A stretch of 32,910 nt of DNA from Candidatus Thiosymbion ectosymbiont of Catanema sp. Cochon2018 (GCA_011392765.1 WYCW01000002.1:1-32910); one strand, 5' to 3'. Numbered from the stretch's first letter, positions 1 to 7,471 are shown. Notes: generated by a model not told the origin, from the sequence alone. Numbers and translations: made by a program.

Positions 1-26
1 TAATTTTACCTACTGCCCTCAAATTT

Positions 27-113
27 AGCTAACGCTTCGTATCACCGGTAGCAAACAGCAGAGCGAGGAACGAGCGGCGCTGTTCGCTGTCCGAGTGCAT
101 GCGATTGTTAGCC
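27..113 (-). other. attC recombination site of an integron cassette
   Basis: Read on the minus strand, the site starts with GGCTAAC (107-113) and ends with GTTAGCT (27-33), the inverted outer boxes of an attC site. The inner boxes also pair: CGCATGCACTCGG against the complement of CCGGTGATACG. Two bases on one arm (a G and a T) stay unpaired, which is how extrahelical bases of folded attC sites look. The central part pairs further (AGCGAACAG with CTGTTTGCT). It lies directly downstream of the transglutaminase-like gene, as expected for a cassette. The first box is the exact complement of the cassette's 5' boundary GTTAGCC at 1658-1664, which is required if the cassette circularises. Confidence 0.88.
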
Positions 114-140
114 TCATCAAATTTATCTTTGCCCATAGTT

Positions 141-1169
141 CTATTTCTGATAGTTCTCGGGGTATATTTGAATATGCAGCTCCGGACTAGGCCAAATATA
201 TGTACCTCTTTGCTCTAGTGACTTAGGTGTTGGCACTACTTCAACAAATATATCTCCCGTAACGCCCTTGAGCTCTATGTCGAAACCAACCAAACTGTCA
301 CTGTAATGCTTAAACGTAGTAATTCTCTGAATATCCCCATTGCCGAGCTTCGGCATGTATCTATAGTTGCGAAAATCATAGTCCCATCCTCTTGATTGAG
401 TACTTACTCTTGCTTCGTATTTGATGTTATTCGTGTCAAATTTGATGTTGAAAACATCGTCATTTTCAATGTGGATACGTTTGACAGGCATGAAGCGTAT
501 AGGAATTTTAACACTTTGGCCTTTCTTATAAACAATGGTTGGTGCCAGAATTAGAGGCCGAGAAGGAAAGAATTCGATGGGAATTGGCTCTATGATCTTA
601 AGTTCAGATTTCAGATTCAGATAATTCCAGCCATAATACTTATCCTCTTGCCAATTCTGAAAAGTTCCATTTTTGTAGTAATAAAGTAAACCACTCCTTG
701 GTTCTTCTGGATTTCCCGAATATAGATTCTTCAGTATTTGATCTCCAAAATACATAGAAGAGGTCAGAAGCCTTGCCGGATACCACATTGTATGAGATAA
801 GCTAAAATTTGATGTACCCCTCTTGTCATGTTCTGACCATTCCCATCCACGAGCAGGAAAGGCATCAATTAGGTAAGGATTTTTTGCTAATTCCACAATG
901 CTGGGTATCTCACCTAGTTTCTTCAGTTCTTCTATCGGGAAATCCGCATTAGCATCAACAAAATGCCAAGAGTTATCATATTTAACCTCAGCCACTAAAT
1001 GAGCAGCAAGCTGAATTAACCTTGCCTGATAACCATTAGCAAGAGCAGCATCAACGATCACTCGTGCTACATGACCACACCTACCTTCGCCCAACAGTAA
1101 AAGGACAAGTGGATGTGTAATCATCGTCTTATCTTCATACATTGGTTGAGTTAATGGAGGGTGTCGCAT
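141..1169 (-). CDS. Transglutaminase-like protein, main part of a frameshifted cassette gene
   Basis: The protein holds a transglutaminase-like (papain-fold) core near its N-terminus: GEGRCGHVAR with the likely catalytic Cys, then AAHLVAEV with the His and WHFVDANAD with the Asp. The C-terminal 200 residues look like beta-sandwich material without a family I recognise. The frame stays open upstream to 1382 (71 more codons, including a charged helical stretch ending in WLAFSDFVSKAM), yet that stretch has no ATG, GTG or TTG. The natural start therefore probably lies in the separate signal-peptide ORF at 1370-1612, and the two were one gene of about 490 residues before a frameshift near 1370-1382. 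The ATG at 1169 is internal to the domain. The gene is AT-rich compared with the metabolic genes to the right and sits inside an integron cassette. Substrate unknown; secretion is inferred from the upstream piece. Confidence 0.72.
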   Translation of the reverse strand: MRHPPLTQPMYEDKTMITHPLVLLLLGEGRCGHVARVIVDAALANGYQARLIQLAAHLVAEVKYDNSWHFVDANADFPIEELKKLGEIPSIVELAKNPYLIDAFPARGWEWSEHDKRGTSNFSLSHTMWYPARLLTSSMYFGDQILKNLYSGNPEEPRSGLLYYYKNGTFQNWQEDKYYGWNYLNLKSELKIIEPIPIEFFPSRPLILAPTIVYKKGQSVKIPIRFMPVKRIHIENDDVFNIKFDTNNIKYEARVSTQSRGWDYDFRNYRYMPKLGNGDIQRITTFKHYSDSLVGFDIELKGVTGDIFVEVVPTPKSLEQRGTYIWPSPELHIQIYPENYQK

Positions 1170-1369
1170 AGCCTTAGATACAAAATCGGAGAATGCAAGC
1201 CACTTTTGACGGTGATCGTCCTCTTTTATATTCTTCGTTACTTCGTGGAATAGTAATTTCAGAGTATTATCGGTATCTAACTCAGCAATTTGTTGCTCTA
1301 TTTGCCTTGTTTTCTCAAAATCGTAGTAATAAGTGTCAAGCTCATAGATGTTTTCAAACTTTGGATTAT

Positions 1370-1612
1370 TTATCGTCCTTGATTAATTTCGTGTTCAATA
1401 TCCCTATCGAGCAACTTCAATATGAATTCATGCGAGGTGATGTGTCCCTCATCATTATTTTCTGATTGAGCAATAGATTTAACTTGGCCATCCTCATTAT
1501 CGAAACCACTATGAGCTTTGTTGCTATCACTAGCGTAACAGAAAGCGGTTAATCCTAACATCACCAAGGTAATTAGAATTGTTGCTTTTGTTATTGTTTT
1601 GCTATATGTCAT
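1370..1612 (-). CDS. Signal-peptide N-terminal piece of the transglutaminase-like gene
   Basis: An 80-residue ORF begins with a clear Sec signal peptide (a Lys-containing N-region, then ILITLVMLGLTAFCYAS), followed by an acidic linker. GAGG lies about nine bases before the ATG. It ends at a TAA exactly where the -1 frame becomes open and runs without a break into the transglutaminase-like ORF. The two frames overlap at 1370-1382. I read this as the N-terminus of the same gene, separated by a one-base loss (or two-base gain) near GGACGATAAATAATCC. A programmed -1 slip cannot be excluded, but no classical heptamer stands out. Alone it would make only a short secreted peptide. Confidence 0.6.
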   Translation of the reverse strand: MTYSKTITKATILITLVMLGLTAFCYASDSNKAHSGFDNEDGQVKSIAQSENNDEGHITSHEFILKLLDRDIEHEINQGR

Positions 1613-1672
1613 TTACTTATACCTCATCAGCCTATTCTAACTATACATTTAGACTAAGGCTAACGTCAAGTA

Positions 1673-1714
1673 GACCTCAAAAGCGACGTAAGAAAATACG
1701 TCGAAAGTGAGGTC
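1673..1714. repeat. Two-step inverted repeat in the attI region
   Basis: GACCTCA (1673-1679) pairs with TGAGGTC (1708-1714), and CGACGT (1684-1689) pairs with ACGTCG (1698-1703). Four-base internal loops and an A-rich apical loop separate them. It could be an integrase-binding structure or a cassette-promoter operator; no run of T follows, so an intrinsic terminator is unlikely. Confidence 0.6.
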
Positions 1715-1740
1715 TAATCTGCTTGTCTATTCGCAAGTGC

Positions 1741-1758
1741 CTGTATATACTGTCAGTA
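1741..1758 (+). promoter_or_regulatory. LexA-like box upstream of the integrase stump
   Basis: CTGTATATACTGTCAGTA matches the gammaproteobacterial LexA pattern CTGTATATA-n4-CAGTA except for the ACAG half-site, which reads TCAG. Nested in it is a perfect palindrome, TATACTG-T-CAGTATA (1745-1759). Integron integrases are commonly repressed by LexA, so position and sequence agree. The downstream gene is truncated, so the site is now a relic. Confidence 0.5.
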
Positions 1759-1785
1759 TATAGGACAAACCCGTCAGGTACTGAC

Positions 1786-1872
1786 ATGGGAAATACCCCC
1801 TCCGCCGGAACGCAGACCAAGCCCCGCCTGCTCGACCAGGTGCGGGACAAAAATCCGTTTTTTGCCAGTTGA
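1786..1872 (+). pseudogene. intI: Integron integrase (IntI), N-terminal stump
   Basis: Only 28 codons remain. The segment KPRLLDQVRDK matches the start of integron integrases, where it is followed by an R-x-K/H-H-Y-S-I-R-T-E-x-A-Y motif. Here the match breaks off after DQVRDK (about 1850) and a TGA follows six codons later. The tyrosine-recombinase catalytic domain is entirely absent from the following DNA, which is instead a 176-bp inverted-repeat element. Cassettes here can therefore no longer be moved by this integrase. The stump is divergent from the cassette gene, as in intact integrons. Confidence 0.8.
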
Positions 1873-1912
1873 TTAATTGTGATTTTTTCAGCTTCAGTCT
1901 GAAAAAGCTAAA

Positions 1913-2088
1913 GGCTCTTTATGGATTCCAGACTGGTAGGATATTTTGCGTAAATTCGCCTTCTCAGCAAGCCAGAGGGGCGTCGTATGACTTGCTGTTA
2001 TTGTTGAGAAAAGACTGCCTGTTCCGTCATCGGTCAGAGTGCTACAGACCGCCGTCCCCTTCGATCAGTCTGGAATCCATAAAGAGCC
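1913..2088. repeat. 176-bp element with 23-bp perfect terminal inverted repeats
   Basis: The left arm at 1913-1935 starts GGCTCTTTATGGATTCC and the right arm at 2066-2088 is its exact reverse complement. It lies next to the point where integrase homology is lost. One arm recurs as a single, slightly diverged copy at about 26041-26060 (GGAATCCATAAAGAGCC). No transposase is encoded. MITE-like or a large hairpin element. Confidence 0.7.
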
Positions 2089-2097
2089 AAACTAAAA

Positions 2098-2340
2098 ACC
2101 GTCGCCAAATTTCCTGCTCCCGAAAATTGGATTGGACCCTGATGTATCCCCACATTATTCCAATATAAAACAACAAGATATAGCGAGGTAGTTGGGCAAA
2201 GGGCCAAGGATGGCCCGTGCCCAACACCTTGTTGGGCACGCCTGCCGTCCCTGGCGGGCTTTGCCCAACCTACGCGGGCTGATTTGCGGGGATACTTCAG
2301 GATTGGACCCATTTCGGGTTTCGTGAAAAATGGCGACAGT
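2098..2340. repeat. Diverged inverted-repeat element around a GC-rich dispersed repeat
   Basis: Positions 2098-2152 (CGTCGCCAAATTTCC to GTATCCCCAC) resemble the reverse complement of about 2288-2340 (GGGGATACTTC to AAATGGCGACAG). Between them lies a copy of the TTGGGCAAAG / GTGCCCAAC / TTGCCCAACCTACG repeat that also occurs near 7283-7430 and elsewhere. Nothing coding is visible from 1873 to 2407. Confidence 0.45.
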
Positions 2341-2407
2341 TTGGAATCGAGCGAACACTATACCCCTTTCCGATCTCTCGCCCGGATAGGGGCTTCCCGC
2401 GCGTCCC

Positions 2408-2818
2408 TCAAGCGCGTTTGCGTTCGCACAATTCCACCAGGACTCCACCCGTAGCCTTCGGATGCAGGAAGGCGATGCGTGCGCCTCCCGCACCGATGCG
2501 GGGTTTCTCGTCGATAAGCTTTATACCCTTCGCTTTGAGCTCTTCGAGCGCCTCGTCGATATTGGGCACGCGAAAGGCCACATGCTGAAATCCCGTTCCT
2601 TTTTTCTCGATGAACTTGGCCACCGGGCCATCGGGAGCCGTCGATTCCAGCAGCTCGACCTCGCTTTCTCCGACGGGGAAAAAGCCCGTGTTCACCTTCT
2701 GTTCGGCGACGACCTCGTCCCCCGCGAATTCGAGGCCGAGGACGTCGGTCCAGAACTTCTTGCCCTCTCCCATACTGTTGACGGCGATGCCAAGATGGTC
2801 GATCTTGAGTATCTGCAT
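2408..2818 (-). CDS. mce: Methylmalonyl-CoA epimerase
   Basis: This 136-residue protein is a typical full-length vicinal-oxygen-chelate epimerase that interconverts (R)- and (S)-methylmalonyl-CoA. The fold is visible as two repeats: KIDHLGIAV with metal ligand His8, VELLEST, then GFQHVAFRV with His79, and VLVELCE near the C-terminus with the last Glu ligand. It is the last gene of the minus-strand operon, 20 bp after the beta-subunit gene, so it most likely supplies the (S)-isomer used by the methylmalonyl-CoA decarboxylase encoded upstream. That context separates it from glyoxalase I, which has the same fold. No methylmalonyl-CoA mutase lies in the window. Confidence 0.9.
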   Translation of the reverse strand: MQILKIDHLGIAVNSMGEGKKFWTDVLGLEFAGDEVVAEQKVNTGFFPVGESEVELLESTAPDGPVAKFIEKKGTGFQHVAFRVPNIDEALEELKAKGIKLIDEKPRIGAGGARIAFLHPKATGGVLVELCERKRA

Positions 2819-2838
2819 CTCAATCCTCCGAATAATCG

Positions 2839-4104
2839 TTAGTTACCAAACTGCACGAGCAAGAACCCGGCGGCGACGGCCGAGCCGATGACCCCGGCGA
2901 CGTTGGGACCCATCGCATGCATCAGGAGGAAGTTGGTCGGATCGTACTTGCTCCCCACGGTCTGGGAGACCCGCGCGGCCATGGGTACCGCCGAGACACC
3001 GGCCGATCCGATCAATGGGTTGATGGGTGTGCTGGATAGCTTGTTCATGAGCTTGGCCAGGAGCACGCCGGAGGCGGTCCCGAATCCGAACGCGACGATA
3101 CCCAGGCCCAAAATCGCAAGCGTCTGGGTGGTGAGGAACTTATCGGCCGTCGCGGTTGCTCCGACTGTAATCCCCAGGAAGATCGTAACAATGTTGATCA
3201 GGGCGTTCTTGGCGGTGTCTTCGAGCCTGGCGACCACCCCACATTCCCGAAAGAGATTGCCGAGCATCAGCATCCCCACCAGCGGCGCCGCCGCTGGAAC
3301 TATGAGTACCACGATGATGGTGACGATGATCGGGAACAGGATCTTCTCCCGCTTGGTCACCGTGCGCAGTTGGGTCATCTTTATGGTGCGTTCCTTTTCC
3401 GTGGTGAGCAGCTTCATGATCGGCGGCTGGATAATGGGTACCAGCGCCATATAGGAATAGGCCGCGATTGCGGTGGCTCCCAACAGATGGGGCGCCAACT
3501 GGGACGTGAGGAAGATCGTGGTCGGGCCATCCGCGCCGCCGATGATGGCAACGGATGCGGCCTCCTGGGCATTGAACAATCCGGAGGCGACGGCCCCGAT
3601 AAAGGTGAGAAAGATGCCGAACTGGGCAGCGGCACCCAACAGGAGGGACTTCGGGTTCGCAATGAGGGGTCCGAAATCCGTCATGGCCCCCACGCCCATG
3701 AAGATCAGTGCCGGTAGGAGACCTGTTTTAAGGACTTTGTACAGATAGCCTATGATTCCTCCCGGCTTCTCAGTGTGGACGACATACTCGGTAGAGGTCT
3801 CTTCCTGACCCACGGGAACTTTGGTAGGGCCCCCTTCCTGATTCACAGGAACCAAGGTTGCACCGAAGGGGGCTTCCCCGAAATACGGTGTGACCTCCAC
3901 CGCCGGGGGATGCATCATGTTCGCGAACGGCAGATTGGTCAGGAGGACGCCGAATGCGATCGGGACCAGCAGCAGGGGTTCGAAGCCCTTGACGATCGCC
4001 AGGTACAAGAGCACGCAGGCGATGGCAATCATTATAAAGATTCGGTAGTCGGTCAGGCCGACAAATCCAGTTGAACTCAGGAAGTTCAATAAGGCGTCAT
4101 ACAT
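2839..4104 (-). CDS. Na+-pumping decarboxylase beta subunit (methylmalonyl-CoA or oxaloacetate decarboxylase)
   Basis: A 421-residue integral membrane protein with about nine to eleven hydrophobic segments, belonging to the OadB/MmdB/GcdB family. It decarboxylates carboxybiotin and couples this to Na+ export. The family signature IGGADGPTTIFLTSQLAP is present (Asp192 matches the essential Asp203 of Klebsiella OadB), as is the late motif NPLIGSAGVSAVPMAARVSQ, which lines the ion path. Residues 64-110 carry a soluble insertion (HPPAVEVTPYFGEAPFG onward) between early membrane segments, also seen in some family members. The neighbours (carboxyltransferase, gamma, biotin carrier, epimerase) favour methylmalonyl-CoA as substrate over oxaloacetate. 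The gene follows the biotin carrier gene by 17 bp. Confidence 0.92.
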   Translation of the reverse strand: MYDALLNFLSSTGFVGLTDYRIFIMIAIACVLLYLAIVKGFEPLLLVPIAFGVLLTNLPFANMMHPPAVEVTPYFGEAPFGATLVPVNQEGGPTKVPVGQEETSTEYVVHTEKPGGIIGYLYKVLKTGLLPALIFMGVGAMTDFGPLIANPKSLLLGAAAQFGIFLTFIGAVASGLFNAQEAASVAIIGGADGPTTIFLTSQLAPHLLGATAIAAYSYMALVPIIQPPIMKLLTTEKERTIKMTQLRTVTKREKILFPIIVTIIVVLIVPAAAPLVGMLMLGNLFRECGVVARLEDTAKNALINIVTIFLGITVGATATADKFLTTQTLAILGLGIVAFGFGTASGVLLAKLMNKLSSTPINPLIGSAGVSAVPMAARVSQTVGSKYDPTNFLLMHAMGPNVAGVIGSAVAAGFLLVQFGN

Positions 4105-4121
4105 GGTGGCGTTTTCCTCTG

Positions 4122-4520
4122 TCAGCCCAGAACAACCAACACATCTCCGGCATTGACGAGGGCCCCTGCGGCCACGGAAATCTCGCTGACGGTCCCATCA
4201 TGGGGCGCGACAATCTCATTCTCCATTTTCATAGCTTCCAGGACCAAGAGCTTTTGCCCTTTCGTTACCTTGTCGCCGACGTTCACATCGATATCCACGA
4301 TGGTGCCGGGCATCTGCGCCACCACTGCACCCTCACCCGAGTCCCCTCCCGCCGGCGGCGCACTCGGCTTCGGGGTCGCCGGTGCGGGGGCCTGGGACTT
4401 CTTCGCGGCAGGTTTGGGGGCTGTAGCTGCCGGGGTCGGGGCGGAACCTGCCTGCCCCTTGATCTCCTCTACAGCGACCTCGTACTCTTTGCGGTCCACG
4501 ACCACTCTGAACATTTTCAT
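4122..4520 (-). CDS. Biotin carboxyl carrier protein of the decarboxylase
   Basis: A 132-residue biotinyl protein. Residues 1-20 (FRVVVDRKEYEVAVEEI) form the small N-terminal strand region seen in MmdC/GcdC-type carriers. An Ala/Pro/Lys-rich flexible linker spans about residues 23-62, and the biotinyl domain follows. EAMKMEN places the biotinylated lysine at position 98. The swinging arm carries CO2 from the carboxyltransferase to the membrane beta subunit. GGAG lies nine bases before the ATG. It is encoded between the gamma and beta genes, the usual order for Na+-pumping decarboxylases with a separate carrier. Confidence 0.93.
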   Translation of the reverse strand: MKMFRVVVDRKEYEVAVEEIKGQAGSAPTPAATAPKPAAKKSQAPAPATPKPSAPPAGGDSGEGAVVAQMPGTIVDIDVNVGDKVTKGQKLLVLEAMKMENEIVAPHDGTVSEISVAAGALVNAGDVLVVLG

Positions 4521-4541
4521 AGCTGTGTACTCCGAAAAAAC

Positions 4542-4952
4542 TTAGATTCTGTGTTGCATCTGTTCGGCAATACCGGCCCCTCTCCAGGTGGGCGAGGTGT
4601 CTTCCACCTGCTTGATATCCCTAATCACGATATTGCCGGTCGATGTTCCGAGCATCATTGCAATAGATGCCGCGATGACCGGTACGAGTTCATCGTCGCT
4701 CTGAGCAGCCGGTTTTTCATCGGCCTTCCCGGCTGCAGCCGCAGGCGCGGGTTTAAGGGCCGGCGTCGGCTTCTTCTCCGGGTCGGGAAGTTTTTCGAAC
4801 AGACCGATCACAAACTGTAAGAGGATGAGGATTACGAAGGTGATGCCCATGCCCAGAACCGTCGTGATCAGGCCCGCCCACAACCGCTGAGTAGTCGTGA
4901 GGCTCTCTATTGTGTCCTTGTTGGCAAAAAGGGTGAGCAGGTCGGTTTCCAT
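4542..4952 (-). CDS. Decarboxylase gamma/delta subunit (OadG family)
   Basis: A 136-residue protein with one membrane helix near the N-terminus (about residues 25-50, LITTVLGMGITFVILILLQF), then an Ala/Pro-rich linker and a short C-terminal domain containing PVIAASIAMMLG and the ending PTWRGAGIAEQM. This layout fits the small anchoring subunit that holds carboxyltransferase and beta subunit together. GGAGG sits six bases before the ATG, and the gene begins 15 bp after the carboxyltransferase stop, so translation is probably coupled. Confidence 0.85.
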   Translation of the reverse strand: METDLLTLFANKDTIESLTTTQRLWAGLITTVLGMGITFVILILLQFVIGLFEKLPDPEKKPTPALKPAPAAAAGKADEKPAAQSDDELVPVIAASIAMMLGTSTGNIVIRDIKQVEDTSPTWRGAGIAEQMQHRI

Positions 4953-4967
4953 TATGCCCTCCGGTTA

Positions 4968-6515
4968 TCACAAAGGCAGGTTGCCGTGCTTCTTGGCCGG
5001 GCGCTTTTCCCGCTTGCCTTGCAGCATGTTGAACGCATCGACGATGCGTTGCCTACTCGTACGCGGCTCGATGACATCATCCACGAATCCGCGTTCCGCC
5101 GCCTTGTAGGGCGTTGCGAATTCCGCGTTATATTCGTCGAGTATCTTCTTTTTCGTCGTGGCCTTGTCTTCGGCCTCGTCGAGCTGCTTCTTAAAGATGA
5201 TGTTTACCGCACCTTCCGATCCCATCACGGCGATCTCTGCCGTCGGCCAGGCGAGCACGATGTCCGCCCCGAGCGACTTGGAGCACATGGCGACATAGGC
5301 CCCGCCATAGGCCTTTCTGGTTATCAGCGTAACCTTGGGTACCGTCGCCTCACTATAGGCATACAAAATCTTGGCGCCGTGACGGATGATGCCGCCGTAT
5401 TCCTGGGCGGTCCCCGGAAGAAAACCGGGTACATCGACCAAGGTCAGCAGGGGGATATTGAAGGCATCACAGGTCCTGATAAAGCGAGCGGCCTTGTCAC
5501 CGGAGTTGATATCGAGACAACCGGCCATGACCTTCGGCTGGTTGGCAATGATCCCGATCGATTCGCCATTGATCCTGGCATAACCGGTGATCAGATTAGT
5601 GGCAAAGTAAGGCTGATACTCCATGAACTCGCCGTTATCGACGATGGGGAGGATCACATCATGGATATCGTAGGGCTTGTTGGGATCTTCCGGTATCAGG
5701 GAGTCGAATTCAACGATCTGCCGGTTCAGGTCGTCATCGCACTCCACCGCCGGCGCCTTCCCCAGGTTGTTCGACGGGAGGTAGCCGAGGAGCTGCCGGA
5801 CTTGCTCGATGCAGTTCTGATCGGTGTCGGCGATGAAATGGACATTGCCGCTGGTCCGGTTGTGGGTCATGGCCCCCCCGAGATCCTCCGCCGATACTTG
5901 CTCGCCGGTTACGGTCTTGATGACCTGCGGTCCGGTGATGAACATCTGCGAGGTCTGGTCGACCATGAAAATGAAATCGGTCAATGCGGGCGAGTAGACC
6001 GCGCCGCCGGCACAAGGACCCATGATCGCGGAGATCTGTGGCACGACCCCGGAATAAATGGAATTGCGGAAGAAGATGTCGCCGTAACCGGAAAGGGCGT
6101 CGACGGCCTCCTGGATGCGGGCACCCCCGGAGTCGTTCAGACCCACCAGAGGGGCACCGACCTTGGCGGCTCCTTCCATGGCCTTCACGATTTTGCGGGC
6201 GTGCATTTCGCCGAGGGCGCCACCGGTGACGGTGAAATCCTGCGAGAAGGCATACACCGGTCGTCCGTAGACCATGCCGTAACCGGTGACCACCGATTCC
6301 CCCTCGAGCCCGAGCTTGTCCAGGCCGAAATTGGTGCTGCGGCATTTTACGAACGCATCCAGCTCCACGAACGTCTGGTCGTCGAACAGCTCGGTAAGCC
6401 GCTCCCGGGCCGTCAGTTTCCCCGCTGCATGCTGTTTTTCTATCCTCTTCGTGCCTCCCCCGAGAGAGAGTTGTTCCTTTTTTGTTTTAAGGAGCTCGAG
6501 TTTGTCGGTTGGCAT
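4968..6515 (-). CDS. mmdA: Acyl-CoA carboxyltransferase, methylmalonyl-CoA decarboxylase alpha / propionyl-CoA carboxylase beta type
   Basis: The protein is 515 residues, the normal family length. Two crotonase-fold halves are visible. The N-terminal one has the oxyanion-hole segments GALGEMHARKI and SGGARIQEAVDAL. The C-terminal one has VPGFLPGTAQE, RKAYGGAYVAM and the segment WPTAEIAVMGSEGAVNIIF. It transfers the carboxyl group between (S)-methylmalonyl-CoA and biotin on the carrier. A propionyl-CoA carboxylase would also need a biotin-carboxylase gene, and none is visible, while the Na+-pump subunits follow directly. Decarboxylation coupled to Na+ export is thus the better reading. GAGG lies about ten bases before the ATG. 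It is the first gene of the five-gene run mmdA-gamma-carrier-beta-epimerase. Confidence 0.9.
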   Translation of the reverse strand: MPTDKLELLKTKKEQLSLGGGTKRIEKQHAAGKLTARERLTELFDDQTFVELDAFVKCRSTNFGLDKLGLEGESVVTGYGMVYGRPVYAFSQDFTVTGGALGEMHARKIVKAMEGAAKVGAPLVGLNDSGGARIQEAVDALSGYGDIFFRNSIYSGVVPQISAIMGPCAGGAVYSPALTDFIFMVDQTSQMFITGPQVIKTVTGEQVSAEDLGGAMTHNRTSGNVHFIADTDQNCIEQVRQLLGYLPSNNLGKAPAVECDDDLNRQIVEFDSLIPEDPNKPYDIHDVILPIVDNGEFMEYQPYFATNLITGYARINGESIGIIANQPKVMAGCLDINSGDKAARFIRTCDAFNIPLLTLVDVPGFLPGTAQEYGGIIRHGAKILYAYSEATVPKVTLITRKAYGGAYVAMCSKSLGADIVLAWPTAEIAVMGSEGAVNIIFKKQLDEAEDKATTKKKILDEYNAEFATPYKAAERGFVDDVIEPRTSRQRIVDAFNMLQGKREKRPAKKHGNLPL

Positions 6516-6592
6516 CTTGGGTATCGCCTCATAAGGTTCCCGTTCGGGACATCTGACATGGAAGCCCGTTCGTCAAGGAAAACAAAAATATG

Positions 6593-6880
6593 TCAAAGAT
6601 ACTCGTAAAGGGCATACTCGGTTGTCTGGCCGAGCAATTCGTCGATCTCTGCCTGGACGGCGTTTCGTTCCGGACTCCGGAACCAGTTGTTCCAGTCTTC
6701 CGCCGATCGCCAATTACTATCGACGATACACTCGGTCGGATCGTCGGTTCGTTGCAAGGTTTGGCCGGATATGTAGCCGGGCTGTTTCAGCGTAAGGCTG
6801 CGCATTTTATGCAGCAGCTCGGTCAGTTTGGGATGGTCGCCTGCCGAGACATGGCGTTTTATGAGGATCTTTACGGACAT
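6593..6880 (-). CDS. Small antibiotic-biosynthesis-monooxygenase (ABM) fold protein
   Basis: The 95-residue product has the dimeric alpha/beta barrel pattern of ABM proteins: SVKILIKRHV, a helix (HPKLTELLHKMRSLTLKQPG), YISGQTLQRTDDP, then SNWRSAEDWNNWFRSPER. The family includes small oxygenases and heme-degrading enzymes, but no specific substrate can be assigned. I chose the ATG at 6880 because GGGG lies about nine bases upstream; the longer frame to 6952 adds an unlikely leader. The stop is 78 bp from the carboxyltransferase start on the same strand, so the gene might head the decarboxylase operon, though a functional link is not evident. Confidence 0.75.
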   Translation of the reverse strand: MSVKILIKRHVSAGDHPKLTELLHKMRSLTLKQPGYISGQTLQRTDDPTECIVDSNWRSAEDWNNWFRSPERNAVQAEIDELLGQTTEYALYEYL

Positions 6881-7064
6881 TCTAGTTTCCCCTATCTCTG
6901 CAAAGTCAGGATGGGCAGGTAAGCAATACCTGCCTTTGATTTTATGAAGCACTCAGGCGATTTGTGGTTTTTGTTGGGTGAAAACTACCAATTCGGACAC
7001 TGGAGAGCAACAAAAAACTTTGTGGCTCGGCAGTTCCCGCGTCTCGCCGGAAGCTCCCCGAATC

Positions 7065-7105
7065 CAGGGCGAGCGCGCATAAATTTCTTATCGATCAACA
7101 AGTTG
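7065..7105 (+). repeat. Dispersed CAGGGCGAGCGCGYATAA repeat, copy 1
   Basis: CAGGGCGAGCGCGCATAA is followed by ATTTCTTATCGATCAACAAG. A sister copy with the same tail lies at 20514-20555. Other copies (7431-7471, 12401-12422, 17231-17262, 17735-17777) share only the core or carry a different tail. Confidence 0.7.
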
Positions 7106-7139
7106 CTACCAGCTCCCGAGCGTCGGCGCGGAGCGCGTA

Positions 7140-7440
7140 GGTTGGGCGAGTAGGATGCGGTGAGCGCGGTATACCGTAGCAGGATTACACCAATTCCGAC
7201 CGCGAACCGCATCGATGGTGCGGTGAGCGCGGTAGATCTTATCAGGATGACACTACGAGGGGGCGCGAACCGCATCAAGGGATGGCCCGTGCCCAACATT
7301 TATCCCGAGCGAAGCGAGGGACCTTTGTTGGGTACGCCCACCGTCCACAGATGCGGTTCGCGCCTGGCGGTGGTGCAGTCCGGAAAGGACAACACACGCT
7401 CACCGCATCCTACGGGCTTTGCCCAACCTACAAGATCATG
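7140..7440. repeat. Cluster of GATGCGGTGAGCG / CGAACCGCATC hairpin repeats
   Basis: Two or three imperfect hairpins of the widespread type (GGATGCGGTGAGCGCGG pairing with CGCGAACCGCATC) follow each other. A GATGGCCCGTGCCCAAC / TTGTTGGGTACGCCC repeat comes next, and the cluster ends in an inverted CTCACCGCATCCTACGGGC. Related copies lie near 16860-16920, 17764-17850 and 25829-25950. No credible gene is visible between 6881 and 7985. Confidence 0.65.
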
Positions 7441-7471
7441 TTTTCGGAGGGATTTATACGCGCTCGCCCTG
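7431..7471 (-). repeat. Dispersed CAGGGCGAGCGCGTATAA repeat, copy 2
   Basis: On the minus strand the core CAGGGCGAGCGCGTATAA is followed by ATCCCTCCGAAAACATGAT. The same tail variant is found at 17735-17777. Confidence 0.7.

Larger units (their letters stand above)
1658..1785 (-). other. attI region of the integron
   Basis: GTTAGCC on the minus strand (1658-1664) marks the junction where the cassette enters. Its spacing to the integrase start (about 120 bp) is normal for attI. The cassette gene points away from the integrase stump, as in a standard integron. Within the region lies a hairpin at 1673-1714, with outer arms GACCTCA/TGAGGTC and inner arms CGACGT/ACGTCG. Confidence 0.7.

Noticed and set aside
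4986-6608. 540-codon plus-strand open frame opposite the carboxyltransferase gene
   Set aside because: Codon-composition shadow of a GC-rich gene; the minus-strand protein has all carboxyltransferase motifs and operon context.
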